Positions 7,984 to 17,133 of a DNA stretch of 64,000 nt are shown here, piece after piece. The number at the start of each line of letters is the position of its first letter. The stretch's first letter is position 1. The position numbers and the translations under genes are program-made. Under the pieces are notes generated by a model. That model saw nothing but the letters and a program-made list of their open reading frames with translations. It did not search any database and was not told the origin of the DNA. Where the stretch lies: positions 1-64,000 of the forward strand of contig CANGYJ010000014.1 of the NCBI GenBank assembly GCA_947458455.1, given 5' to 3'. The DNA is from Verrucomicrobiaceae bacterium. Lineage in GTDB: Bacteria > Verrucomicrobiota > Verrucomicrobiia > Verrucomicrobiales > Verrucomicrobiaceae.

Positions 7984-9389
7984 CGGATCTTCTCCAGCTT
8001 CGCCGCGCTTTCCTTCCACTCGACCTCATGCGGCAGGCGCTTCGACAGCGCAGCCAGCGCAGCAGTCACACCCGCAGCCTCGCCCATCGCCACGGAGTTG
8101 CCCGTCACGCGGTAGCTGGCGTGTGCAATGAAATCGCCGCTGATGTTGCGCCCGGCCATCATGAGGCCATCCACGTCTTTCGCGATGAGCGCCCGCAGCG
8201 GGATGTCGTAGGGCTTCGTTTTGATGCCGGCATTGTGGTAGGCGGCCTTCTTGTTGTTCTCCGCACTCAGCGCATGGATGTCCACGCTGAAAGTCGCACG
8301 CACCACCGCGTCATCGTAACGGGCACCGGCGATCACATCGTCCTTGTTCACCACATAACGTCCCGCGATGCGCCGGCCATCCCGCACACCGATCTGCTCC
8401 GCCGTGGCGGCGATTTGCAGGCCTTCCCACGGTCCACCCAGCTTGCGCAGGCCGTTCACGATCTTGTGCATCTCCGCACGGGCCTGCACCGTGGCCTCGG
8501 TGATCTTCGCGGCATCGAAACAAGGCACGCCGTATTGATGATTCATCATCACCAGCAGCAAATTATCCCGCACCTGAAACAAGGTCGGCTTCGAGTAGGA
8601 CGGGAAATGCCCCGTGCGCTGGATTTCCTTCAGCAGCGCATCCTTAGCGAGGCCATCCGCCTTGCTCGGGTCCGACTTGTGAATGAAGGCCGAAAGTGCT
8701 TCCGCATCCTGGCAGACCAGCAGCGCATTCAGCGACATCGGCTGGCAGGGGCAGGAATCCGACTCGCCATACTCGAAAGCGCATCCAGCGAGTGCGCCGA
8801 GATCGCCATCGCCCGTCGTGTCGATGAAAACGGGTGCCCGCCAGGCCTGGCGACCGCTTTTGGACTCCGTCACGATGGTGGTGAGTCGTTTCCCCTCGCG
8901 GTAGGCCGCGCTCACTCGCGTGTGGAGCTGAAATTTCACGCCCGCCTCCACAAACATCTCCTCCAGCAGCACTTTCATGCCCTCCGGCTCATAGCAGATA
9001 CTCTTCTGGCTCGTGCCACGGCGCATGTCGCGTTCGTCGAGGCGCTTGAGCAGCTCTTGATTGAAGCCCGGCTTGTCGAAATCCAGCAAATAGCCCAGTA
9101 GCCCGGCCGTCCACACACCGCCGAGGCAGCCACGCCATTCAAACACACGTACCTTCGCTCCCGCTCGCGCCGCCGTGATCGCCGCCGCGATGCCCGCTGG
9201 GCCTGCGCCGCACACGATCACATCCACATCCTCCACCAGCGGTAAATCGCGTGCTTCCTCATGAAACTGACCCGCGATGGCTTTCTCCACCTGCTGGGCA
9301 TTCATCACGCCCGGCGTGACGAGAGCACCGGAAAAAGCAGCGCGGAGGAAGGAACGGCGTTTCAGGTCGTTGGTGGTCGGTGTGTCCAT
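7977..9389 (-). CDS. FAD-dependent oxidoreductase, Tat-exported
   Basis: This 470-residue protein starts at ATG 9389; the longer frame to a TTG at 9476 adds a non-conserved stretch. Residues 10-20 (KRRSFLRAAFS) look like a twin-arginine signal. The Rossmann FAD site follows as VDVIVCGAGPAGIAAA (GxGxxG at 61-66) with an acidic residue in VFEW. The motif FIDTTGDGDLGALAG and the C-terminal GRNISGDFIAHASYRVTG, MGEAAG are typical of the FAD_oxidored family (PF12831). The redox substrate is unknown. It is divergent from the DUF1549/1553 gene, with only about 40 bp between the two starts. Confidence 0.85.
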   Translation of the reverse strand: MDTPTTNDLKRRSFLRAAFSGALVTPGVMNAQQVEKAIAGQFHEEARDLPLVEDVDVIVCGAGPAGIAAAITAARAGAKVRVFEWRGCLGGVWTAGLLGYLLDFDKPGFNQELLKRLDERDMRRGTSQKSICYEPEGMKVLLEEMFVEAGVKFQLHTRVSAAYREGKRLTTIVTESKSGRQAWRAPVFIDTTGDGDLGALAGCAFEYGESDSCPCQPMSLNALLVCQDAEALSAFIHKSDPSKADGLAKDALLKEIQRTGHFPSYSKPTLFQVRDNLLLVMMNHQYGVPCFDAAKITEATVQARAEMHKIVNGLRKLGGPWEGLQIAATAEQIGVRDGRRIAGRYVVNKDDVIAGARYDDAVVRATFSVDIHALSAENNKKAAYHNAGIKTKPYDIPLRALIAKDVDGLMMAGRNISGDFIAHASYRVTGNSVAMGEAAGVTAALAALSKRLPHEVEWKESAAKLEKIRS

Positions 9390-9429
9390 GGTCGTATCAC
9401 AAGACGACCTCAGACACGCATGTCTGTCG

Positions 9430-11277
9430 ATGCGTTTTTTCCTCTTCATCGCGCTCACCGCGCCTGTTTTCGCCAAGCCACCTTCCGTTGAGGAAGGTCG
9501 GTCCCATTGGGCTTTTCAGCCTTTGAGCCCGGCAAAGCCGCCTGCCGTGAAAAACACCGCCTGGCCTAAAAATGACCTCGACCGCTTCGTCCTGGCCGTG
9601 TTGGAGAAAAACGACCTCTCTCCCGCTCCCGAAGCCGATCCCGCCACGCTCATCCGCCGCGTCACACTCGATCTCACCGGCCTGCTGCCGACTCCGGAGG
9701 AGGTTTCATCTTTTATCTTTGATCCTTCATCGTTTGAATCGCTCATTGACCGCCTCCTCCAAAGCCCCCGCTACGGCGAACGCTGGGGCCGTCACTGGCT
9801 CGATCTCGCTCGCTATGCCGACACCGGCGGCACGCACAACGATCTCGACCGTCCGCACGCTTGGAAATACCGCGATTACGTCATCCGCAGCTTCAACGAC
9901 GACAAACCGTATGCTCGTTTCGTGTCCGAGCAGCTCGCCGGAGATGAAATCGATGGTGCGAACGAAGAAACACTCATCGCCACCGGCTTTGGCCGCAATG
10001 GCCCCAGCAATGACGACAACATGGGCAAGAACGACGATGCCCTCGCGCAATACCGCGCCGACCAACTCGACGATGTCATCTCCACCACGAGCAGCGTCTT
10101 CCTCGGCCTCACGCTCGGCTGCGCCCGCTGTCACGATCACAAAACCGATCCGCTGCTTCAGCGGGATTACTACAGCCTGCTCGCCATCTTCAATGGCACC
10201 GAAAAATATGGCCTCGTGCCCGGCACGCAGGACAAAAACGACAAACGCGTGAAGATTGACGAGACCGCCAAGGTCCACGACCTCATCGAAACAAGCCCGC
10301 AGGTGCCGCCCACCCGCATCATGCTTCGTGGCAGCGCCTTGAATCTCGGCGAGGAAGTCCCGCCCACCGTTCCCACGATCTTCAAGCCTTACTCGTTTCC
10401 CTCACCGAGCTCTAAAACCTCCCTGCGTCGCAAAACCCTCGCCGAATGGATCACCGCGCCAGACAACGCCCTCGCCTGGCGGGTCATCGCCAACCGCCTC
10501 TGGCAGCATCACTTCGGCCAGGGCCTCGTGGCCAGCCCCAGCAATTTCGGCTTCACCGGTTCCAAACCCACGCACCCCGAAGTGCTCGACTATCTCGCGA
10601 GTAAGCTCATCGCGAATGGCGGACGTTTCAAAGCCATCCACAAGCTCATCCTGATGTCAGCGACGTATCGGCAGCGTAGAACGAGTTTTCCAACTCGATC
10701 AGAACCCGGACTGGAAAGTCCGGGCTACGGTCTCCAGCGCATGGAAGCCGAGGTGCTGCGCGATTGCATCCTGCAAGCCAGCGGCAATCTGAACGAGAAA
10801 CGCGGCGGCCCCGGCATCAAACCGCGACTTCGCGCTGATCTGCTACCCACCAGCCAGCGCAACAAATGGCCGCTGCTCAAGCAGGAAGGTCCCGAGCAAT
10901 GGCGGCGCAGCATTTACATCTACCAGAAGCGCCAGCTCCTCATGCCGATGATGGAACTCTTCGACGCACCCACCACCACCGACTCCTGCGCCGCCCGACT
11001 CGAAAGCACCGTGCCCACGCAGGCGCTCGTGCTCATGAACGATGAGTTCGTCGAAGAACAAGCTGCCTTTCTCGTGAAACGAGCCGCTTCAGACTCGCTC
11101 GACGCCACCCTCAAACGAATGTTCATGCTCACGCTCGGCCACGACCCTTCCGCGCAGCGTTTGCAGCAGTCCCTCGACTTCGTGAAAGCCCGCGAAGCCG
11201 CCTCCAGCCGCGAACAAGCCCTCACCGATCTCGCCCATGTGCTCTTCAACAGCAGCGAGTTCGTTTATATCCGGTAA
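9430..11277 (+). CDS. DUF1549/DUF1553 (PSD1-type) exported protein carrying an in-frame repeat
   Basis: This 615-residue protein starts at ATG 9430 with a short signal peptide (MRFFLFIALTAPVFA). DUF1549 is seen as RRVTLDLTGLLPTPEEV and YGERWGRHWLDLARYADT, with the CARCHDHKTDP motif in the middle. DUF1553 follows (WRVIANRLWQHHFGQGLV, RMEAEVLRDCIL, FDAPTTTDSCAARLEST). The usual N-terminal planctomycete cytochrome domain is absent, so this is a short form. Residues about 416-434 are encoded by a palindromic repeat (10675-10729), just before a conserved segment. Function is not established; such genes normally sit with DUF1501 partners. Confidence 0.9.
   Translation: MRFFLFIALTAPVFAKPPSVEEGRSHWAFQPLSPAKPPAVKNTAWPKNDLDRFVLAVLEKNDLSPAPEADPATLIRRVTLDLTGLLPTPEEVSSFIFDPSSFESLIDRLLQSPRYGERWGRHWLDLARYADTGGTHNDLDRPHAWKYRDYVIRSFNDDKPYARFVSEQLAGDEIDGANEETLIATGFGRNGPSNDDNMGKNDDALAQYRADQLDDVISTTSSVFLGLTLGCARCHDHKTDPLLQRDYYSLLAIFNGTEKYGLVPGTQDKNDKRVKIDETAKVHDLIETSPQVPPTRIMLRGSALNLGEEVPPTVPTIFKPYSFPSPSSKTSLRRKTLAEWITAPDNALAWRVIANRLWQHHFGQGLVASPSNFGFTGSKPTHPEVLDYLASKLIANGGRFKAIHKLILMSATYRQRRTSFPTRSEPGLESPGYGLQRMEAEVLRDCILQASGNLNEKRGGPGIKPRLRADLLPTSQRNKWPLLKQEGPEQWRRSIYIYQKRQLLMPMMELFDAPTTTDSCAARLESTVPTQALVLMNDEFVEEQAAFLVKRAASDSLDATLKRMFMLTLGHDPSAQRLQQSLDFVKAREAASSREQALTDLAHVLFNSSEFVYIR
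10675..10729. repeat. Two-hairpin palindromic repeat inserted in frame in the DUF1553 region
   Basis: The element is bounded by cgtag (10675-10679) and ctacg (10725-10729). It contains two hairpins, cgagtt-ttcc-aactcg and cccggact-gga-aagtccggg. The reading frame passes through it without a stop, encoding RRTSFPTRSEPGLESPGY. Its boundary bases and two-hairpin layout match the element at 7922-7983, although the stem sequences differ. Confidence 0.75.
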
Positions 11278-12125
11278 TGAAACTCCTTCTTCTGTTCACT
11301 GGCTGTCTTATTTCGCTCGTTTCAGTCTTCGCGGACACGCAGACGGATGTCGAATATGCCCGCGTCGATGGCCTGCCGTTGCTGCTCGATCTGCACCGGC
11401 CCTCCGGCATGAAGCATCCGCCGCTGATCGTGTATGTCCACGGCGGCGCCTGGCGGGCAGGCTCAAAAAGCGATGTGCCGATCGCGGGACTCCTCGAACA
11501 TGGCTTTGCCATCGCGAGCGTGGATTACCGTCTCTCCACCCAGGCGCGATTTCCAGCGCAGATTCATGACATCAAGGCGGCGATCCGCTTTCTGCGTGGC
11601 AAAGCCTCGCTCTTTGATCTGAATGCGGAATCCATCGCCATCATCGGTTCGTCTGCGGGTGGGCATTTGGCGGCGCTCGTGGGCGTGACAAATAGTCACA
11701 AAGCTCTCGAAGGCCGAGTGGGCGATCATTTGGATCAAAGCAGCGACATCTCCGCCATCGTGAGCTTTTACGGCGCGGCGAATTTGCAGTCCATCCTCGG
11801 CCAGAGCACGGAGTTTGGTCTCACGGTGCGCATTCCAGCGTTAAAACTGCTGCTCGGTGATGGGCCAGAAAAGGTGCCCGTGTTGGCGAAGCTCGCCAGC
11901 CCGGTCGCTCATCTCGACAAGGCGGATCCGCCGCTGCTGCTTCTGCATGGCGATGCCGATCCGCAGATGCCGCATGCGCAATCGGAGGAGCTTGCGAAGG
12001 CTTACCAAGCCTCAGTGAAACTCATCATGCTGGCCGGCTCGAAGCACGGCGGGCCGGAGTTTTACGACGAAGACCGCCTGAAGGTCGTGGCGGCGTTTTT
12101 GCGGCAGGCGCTTACTTCACGGTGA
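11277..12125 (+). CDS. Exported alpha/beta hydrolase (carboxylesterase-like)
   Basis: This 282-residue protein has a signal peptide cleaved near VFA-DTQ. It shows the oxyanion motif HGGAW (55-59) and the nucleophile elbow GSSAGGH with Ser126. A plausible acid lies in LLHGDADPQMP and the catalytic His in GSKHGG. This is the BD-FAE/carboxylesterase type often found with polysaccharide-degradation genes. Its ATG overlaps the TAA of the DUF1549/1553 gene by one base, so the two are one transcription unit. Substrate is unknown. The last 14 bases overlap the end of the convergent gene. Confidence 0.9.
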   Translation: MKLLLLFTGCLISLVSVFADTQTDVEYARVDGLPLLLDLHRPSGMKHPPLIVYVHGGAWRAGSKSDVPIAGLLEHGFAIASVDYRLSTQARFPAQIHDIKAAIRFLRGKASLFDLNAESIAIIGSSAGGHLAALVGVTNSHKALEGRVGDHLDQSSDISAIVSFYGAANLQSILGQSTEFGLTVRIPALKLLLGDGPEKVPVLAKLASPVAHLDKADPPLLLLHGDADPQMPHAQSEELAKAYQASVKLIMLAGSKHGGPEFYDEDRLKVVAAFLRQALTSR

Positions 12126-12990
12126 AAGGCAGCGTGATCTGCTTCGGTGCTTTGCCATCCGGTGCCTCCCAGCGTAGGATCTCAGTGCCCGGTTTGTCCG
12201 GCTGGGTCACATCGAGTTTGTAGATTCGGATCTGCACAGCCGTCTTTCCATTCTCGGGCGTGGGCACGGGCGTCATGCGCAGCGTGATTTCGTTTTGGCC
12301 GGTCACGAGGCCGCCGATGATCACCTGCTGGTCGAGAGCATCCTCCACCAGGGTGAAGTCAAAACCATTCATGAGCACCTGCGTCTCGTAACCAAAGGAT
12401 TGCAGCTTGTAGCCGCCTTTAAATTCCGGCACACGGCACAGCGGCGGCGGCGGTGGCATGGTGCCTGGCGGGGTGAACTCTGGTGTATCGAGGAAATCAG
12501 TCTTTTTGCCTGATTGCAGCTTTTTGAGCACCTCCGGCGCGGTGTCGAGGTTCGTGAAGCGGTTGCTATCATACTTCCAGCCGCCGTTTTCGAAGCCGAA
12601 CTTCAATTTCAGCACCGTGTCCTTCAAAAGATTGCGATCCTGGCCGAGGTCCACCTTGCCGAAGTAAACGAGGTGAGCAGTTTTGCCCACGGCTTCGGCT
12701 TCGAGCAAACGCAGGCCGTCGAGGCTCGGTGGATCGCCCGCCGTGGCAAAGACCTGATCGGGAAAGGCCTGCTTTTCACTCACGAGTTGGTTCCGCGTCA
12801 CCACCTGGCGGTATTGCGTGATGGCACCGGCCCACCCACGCGCATCTTTGCGTATCATCGCATCCCGCCAGTGGCCGTAGGCATTCACCAGCGCGGTGGT
12901 GAGTTCAGGCCCGGCGGATTGAGCCGGGGCAGGGGAGGGCAGGCTGGCGAGGAGGCCGGCGGCGAGAAGCACAAGAGGTCGGAGCGTCAT
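12112..12990 (-). CDS. Exported protein of unknown function
   Basis: This 292-residue protein starts at ATG 12990, with a signal peptide MTLRPLVLLAAGLLASLP ending near APAQS. The mature part is soluble, with a NTF2-like feel in the first 130 residues (VNAYGHWRDAMIRKDARGWAGAI) and a beta-rich C-terminal half. A Pro-rich stretch lies in the middle (PPGTMPPPPPLC). I do not recognise a family. It is convergent with and overlaps the esterase gene by 14 bases. Confidence 0.7.
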   Translation of the reverse strand: MTLRPLVLLAAGLLASLPSPAPAQSAGPELTTALVNAYGHWRDAMIRKDARGWAGAITQYRQVVTRNQLVSEKQAFPDQVFATAGDPPSLDGLRLLEAEAVGKTAHLVYFGKVDLGQDRNLLKDTVLKLKFGFENGGWKYDSNRFTNLDTAPEVLKKLQSGKKTDFLDTPEFTPPGTMPPPPPLCRVPEFKGGYKLQSFGYETQVLMNGFDFTLVEDALDQQVIIGGLVTGQNEITLRMTPVPTPENGKTAVQIRIYKLDVTQPDKPGTEILRWEAPDGKAPKQITLPFTVK

Positions 12991-13141
12991 GTCGGCTGCC
13001 ATCTTGACCTGTTTCTTCCGAACTCAACCGCAAAACCCGCATCCATTTGGATGAATCGTGCGTGTGTATTTGCCTCAGCGGCAAGGAAACCATTTGCCGT
13101 TCTCATAATTCTCTCAAACCTCGCCCATCACAAACCCACCC

Positions 13142-14011
13142 ATGGAAGGACACCCTCGCACACCCCCAATAGATCGAGGTCGGGAACTGCTCAAGACCGC
13201 TCGTGAAGAGATCTTCAAGAGCGCGAATGGCGTGGACTTGCCCGTGTATATTTGGGAGCCGGAGCCGGATAAAGCGCCGCCTTATCCGAGGTCGGTGGCC
13301 GCCTTCTTTTTCAGCAGCGGCTGGGACAATGGCCAGATCGCCCAGTTTGCGCCGCACTGCGTCTATTTCGCCTCGCGTGGCATGATGACGATGTGTTTCG
13401 ATTATCGCGTGAGTGCCCGCCATCCTGGCGCAGGTCCGCTGCAAGCCATGGCGGATACTCGCTCGGCCATTCGCTGGATTCGCATGAATGCCGTCGAGCT
13501 CGGCGTGAACCCCGGCAAGATCATTGGCGTGGGCGGCTCCGGTGGCGGTCATGCCATCGCTTCCGCAGCGGTTTTGAACGGCTTCGATGATCCCTCCGAT
13601 GTCACCGATTGCAGCCCGGTGCCGAATGCCGTCGTGCTCTTCAATCCGGTGATCGATACTTGGTCACGCTACGCTCCCTACCAAGATCGCTGGCCTGACA
13701 ACGCCTCCCGCAAGGCCGCTGATCTCATCCGTGGCATCAAGGCTGGCTTCCCGCCGATGCTCATCATGCACGGCACGGAAGACCGCGTGGTGCCCTTTGA
13801 CGGCAGCTACACTTTTGCCCGCAAATCCTCGAAGAAGAAGAACATCTGCCGCCTCATCGAGTTCGATAGCAAAGGCCACGGCTTCTTCAATTTCAACCTC
13901 TCCTTCGAGATGTATGAAGCCACGCTGATGGCCATGGACGAGTTCTTCGTCGAGCTGGGTTTCATCGAGCCGGATCCGAACGCCGGCCTCGGCCGCGACG
14001 AAGCCCTGTAA
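13142..14011 (+). CDS. Cytoplasmic alpha/beta hydrolase
   Basis: This 289-residue protein has no signal peptide. It carries the nucleophile elbow GVGGSGGGHAIAS (Ser133), an acid in MHGTEDRVVPFDG and a His in DSKGHGFFNF, so a complete catalytic triad is visible. The fold resembles acetyl-esterase/BD-FAE hydrolases. Unlike its neighbours it appears to be cytoplasmic. It stands alone: about 150 bp follow the divergent gene upstream, and about 110 bp precede the M16 peptidase gene. Confidence 0.85.
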   Translation: MEGHPRTPPIDRGRELLKTAREEIFKSANGVDLPVYIWEPEPDKAPPYPRSVAAFFFSSGWDNGQIAQFAPHCVYFASRGMMTMCFDYRVSARHPGAGPLQAMADTRSAIRWIRMNAVELGVNPGKIIGVGGSGGGHAIASAAVLNGFDDPSDVTDCSPVPNAVVLFNPVIDTWSRYAPYQDRWPDNASRKAADLIRGIKAGFPPMLIMHGTEDRVVPFDGSYTFARKSSKKKNICRLIEFDSKGHGFFNFNLSFEMYEATLMAMDEFFVELGFIEPDPNAGLGRDEAL

Positions 14012-14124
14012 AACAGGGAATGACGAAATTCAGAATGACGTATGACGAAAACTTGTCTCCACGTCGTTTCGTCCATCGAAGATAGACGCTGACCGTCTTC
14101 ATCCGCCCCTTTCTCCTTCCAACC

Positions 14125-16941
14125 ATGCTCCGCACCCTTCTCACCTCCCTACTGCTCACCACGGTCGCTTTCGCCGGCTGGCCGCAAGACGCCTCTGACC
14201 TCAAGCCGGACCCGAAGGCCATCTTTGGCTCGTTGGAGAACGGACTTCGCTACCTCGTGCTGCCGCATGACGAGCCGCCGGGACGTGCCAGCATCCGTCT
14301 TTACATGGATGTGGGCTCGCTGATGGAAGAGGACGATCAGCAGGGCATGGCGCACTTTTTGGAACACATGGCTTTCAACGGCACCCGCACCTTCAAAGGC
14401 GGTGAAGACGGCGACATGGTGAAGTTCTTCCAGCGCCTCGGCATGGGCTTTGGTGCGGATACCAATGCCCACACCTCTTTCAAAGAAACCGTTTACATGC
14501 TCGAACTGCCCGAGGTGAACGCCAAATACCTCGACGACGGCCTGCGCCTCTTCCGCGATGACCTCGACGGCATGCTGCTCAAAGCCGACGAGATTGACAA
14601 AGAACGTGGCATTATCCTCAGCGAAAAGCTCTCCCGCGACAGCGTCGAGTATCGCACCATGCTCGAAGGCTATAAATTCGCCCTGCCGGAGTCGCTGCTG
14701 CCCAAGCGTTTGCCCATCGGCATCGAAAGTACGCTCAAGTCGATGTCCCGCCAGCGCTTCGTGGACTTCTATGGCAAATGGTATGCGCCCCAGCGTGCCA
14801 CCGTCGTTGCTGTCGGTGATTTCAAAGACACCGCCGCCGTCATCGCCGCGATCAAAAAGCACTTCGAGTCCGCCAAAGCCGCCCCTGAGGTCAAAGACCC
14901 CTCACTTGGCAAAATATCCACCGGCCATGGTTTGATCGCCAAGCTGCACACCGAGATGGAATCGCAGGCTCTCACGATCTCCGTCGAGCGCCTTCGCCAG
15001 GCGGAGAACAAGCCGGACACCACCGAGGAACGCCGCAAAAACCTCGTTCGCATCCTCGCCGATAGCATGATCAACCAGCGCCTCTCCAAGATCGCCAAGG
15101 CTGAAGGCGCTCCGATCATTGGTGCGGAGGCTTACAGCTACGAGCAGTTCGATTTCGTCTTCACCAGCGGCATCCAGGCTCAATGCGATCCGAAGAATTG
15201 GCAGCCCGCCCTCGCCTTGATCGAAACGGAAATCCGTCGCGCCCTTCAGCATGGCTTCACCGATGCCGAATTCGCCGAAGTGAAGGCCTCCACGCTCAAA
15301 GGAGCCAAACTCCGCGCCGATCAGGCGGATACCCGCAAGTCCCGCGAACTCGCCAGTGGCCTCGTCAGCCAGACCGCCGCGAAAAAAGTCTTCACCCATC
15401 CGAAGGACGACCTCGTCCGCGTCGCCAAGGTGCTCGCCACCTTGAAGAAAGAGGACAGTCACGCCGCCCTCGTCGCCGATTGGAAGGGCGATGACATCCA
15501 AATCTTCCTCGGCGGCAATTTGAAGCTCGATGGCGATGCCTCGAAGCAGATCACCGATGTTTACAAAGCCAGCGCCGCCAAGCCCGTCGAGGCTCCCGCC
15601 AAGGAAGAGACCGCCGCCTTCGCCTACACCGATTTCGGCCCCGCTGGCAAAGTCGCCTCCCGCAGCGAGGCGAAGGACCTTGAGGTCACGCAGGCCGTGT
15701 TTGAAAACAACGTGCGCTTCAACTTCAAGCGCACCGAGTTCGAAAAAGGCACCATCCGCGTGCTGGTGAACTTTGGCGGTGGCAAGCTCACCGCTCCCGC
15801 CGATAAGCCCGGCCTCATCCCTTACGCCGGCAGCACCTTCCAGCTCGGCGGCCTCGTGAAGCACGATGTCGATGAGCTGCGCCGCATCTTTGCCAGCAAA
15901 ACCGTCGGCAGTGATTTCAGCATCGGCGATGAGGCCTTCCTCCTCTCCGGCCGCACCACGCCCGCCGATCTCGAAGCCCAGCTCCAGCTCCTCGCCGCCT
16001 GCCTCACCGCTCCCGGCTACCGCATCGAGGCCGCACGCCAGTTTGAGAAGAACATCGACCCGCTCTACACCCAGCTCCAGCACACTGCTGAGGGCATCAT
16101 GAACAACGAAGTCATGGCCTTCACCCACGGCGGCGATCCTCGCTGGGGCTTCCCGGCCAAGGACGTGCTCAAACAGCGCACGCTGGACGAAGTGAAGGCC
16201 TGGCTTACACCCGCCCTCACCGAAGATTTCCTCGAAGTCACCATCGTCGGCGATGCGGATCTCGAAAAATCTCTCGAAGCCGTCGCCAAGACCCTCGGCG
16301 CTCTGCCGAAGCGTGCCGACAAAAAGCCTGACTACACCAAGGAACGCACCATCGCCTTCCCGAAGCCTGCCGAGAGCAAAGCCTTCCCCTTCGACACCGA
16401 GATCCCGAAGGCCATCGCCACCATCTACTGGCCTACGGAAGACATGCCCAGCGATGTCGCCCGTGCCCGCCGCCTCATGCTGCTCGCCAGCATTCTCGAT
16501 GACCGCCTTCGCGTGAAAATTCGCGAGGAGCTGGCCGATACCTACTCCCCTGCGTGCTACCACCTCGCCAGCGATGCCTTCACCGGCTACGGCTACGTCG
16601 TCACCATGATCGAGTGCAAGCCCGAGCAGGTTGAGAAACTCGCCAAGCTCAGCATCGAGATCGCCGACCAGCTCGCCACTGGCGAAATCACGGATGATGA
16701 ATTCGAGCGGGCGCACAAACCCGTCGTCTCGCAGATCGAGCAGCAGCGCCGTGACAACCGCTACTGGTCCTCCACCGTCCTCCGCTGCTCCCAGGAGCAC
16801 CCCCAGCGCCTCGACTGGTCCCGCACCTTCGTCAGCGACATCACCGGCATTAAAAAGTCCGACCTCGTCCCGCTGGCGAAGAAATACCTTCCCAAGGCCA
16901 AAGCGGTGACGGCGAATATTGTGCCGAATGCGAAGAAGTAG
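14125..16941 (+). CDS. M16 family zinc metallopeptidase, exported
   Basis: This 938-residue protein begins with a signal peptide (MLRTLLTSLLLTTVAFAGWP). The inverted zinc motif H77-F-L-E-H81 lies in MAHFLEHMAFNGTRTF, and the downstream helix KADEIDKERGIILSE supplies the third ligand candidate. A second, non-catalytic M16 half follows at about residues 500-930. The length and two-half layout match the PqqL/insulinase-type periplasmic proteases. It is followed by a hairpin terminator. Substrates are probably peptides taken up or released at the envelope. Confidence 0.93.
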   Translation: MLRTLLTSLLLTTVAFAGWPQDASDLKPDPKAIFGSLENGLRYLVLPHDEPPGRASIRLYMDVGSLMEEDDQQGMAHFLEHMAFNGTRTFKGGEDGDMVKFFQRLGMGFGADTNAHTSFKETVYMLELPEVNAKYLDDGLRLFRDDLDGMLLKADEIDKERGIILSEKLSRDSVEYRTMLEGYKFALPESLLPKRLPIGIESTLKSMSRQRFVDFYGKWYAPQRATVVAVGDFKDTAAVIAAIKKHFESAKAAPEVKDPSLGKISTGHGLIAKLHTEMESQALTISVERLRQAENKPDTTEERRKNLVRILADSMINQRLSKIAKAEGAPIIGAEAYSYEQFDFVFTSGIQAQCDPKNWQPALALIETEIRRALQHGFTDAEFAEVKASTLKGAKLRADQADTRKSRELASGLVSQTAAKKVFTHPKDDLVRVAKVLATLKKEDSHAALVADWKGDDIQIFLGGNLKLDGDASKQITDVYKASAAKPVEAPAKEETAAFAYTDFGPAGKVASRSEAKDLEVTQAVFENNVRFNFKRTEFEKGTIRVLVNFGGGKLTAPADKPGLIPYAGSTFQLGGLVKHDVDELRRIFASKTVGSDFSIGDEAFLLSGRTTPADLEAQLQLLAACLTAPGYRIEAARQFEKNIDPLYTQLQHTAEGIMNNEVMAFTHGGDPRWGFPAKDVLKQRTLDEVKAWLTPALTEDFLEVTIVGDADLEKSLEAVAKTLGALPKRADKKPDYTKERTIAFPKPAESKAFPFDTEIPKAIATIYWPTEDMPSDVARARRLMLLASILDDRLRVKIREELADTYSPACYHLASDAFTGYGYVVTMIECKPEQVEKLAKLSIEIADQLATGEITDDEFERAHKPVVSQIEQQRRDNRYWSSTVLRCSQEHPQRLDWSRTFVSDITGIKKSDLVPLAKKYLPKAKAVTANIVPNAKK

Positions 16942-16974
16942 GCTGAGCCCTTCCGAAGCCCGAAAACCTCTCTC

Positions 16975-16999
16975 AAAGCCCAGGCGCTCCCTGGGCTTT
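16975..16999 (+). terminator. Hairpin terminator after the M16 peptidase gene
   Basis: A perfect 10-base inverted repeat (aaagcccagg / cctgggcttt) with a 5-base loop begins 33 bases after the peptidase stop codon. There is no long T-run, so Rho-independent action is likely but not certain. Confidence 0.6.
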
Positions 17000-17133
17000 G
17001 CCATTCTCGAAAGGACCCGAGGGACACGAGCGACAGAAGGGACCGCCAGCGACTTCCGTATTCGTTCTCACCTCCGCGTCAGCGCCAATTTCAGTTTTCA
17101 GTTTTCACTTCTCAGATTTCAATCCCAGTCCCC

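Noticed and set aside
14902..17004. 700-codon minus-strand ORF
   Set aside because: Antisense to the M16 peptidase gene, which has the zinc motif and signal peptide; long antisense frames are expected at this GC content.
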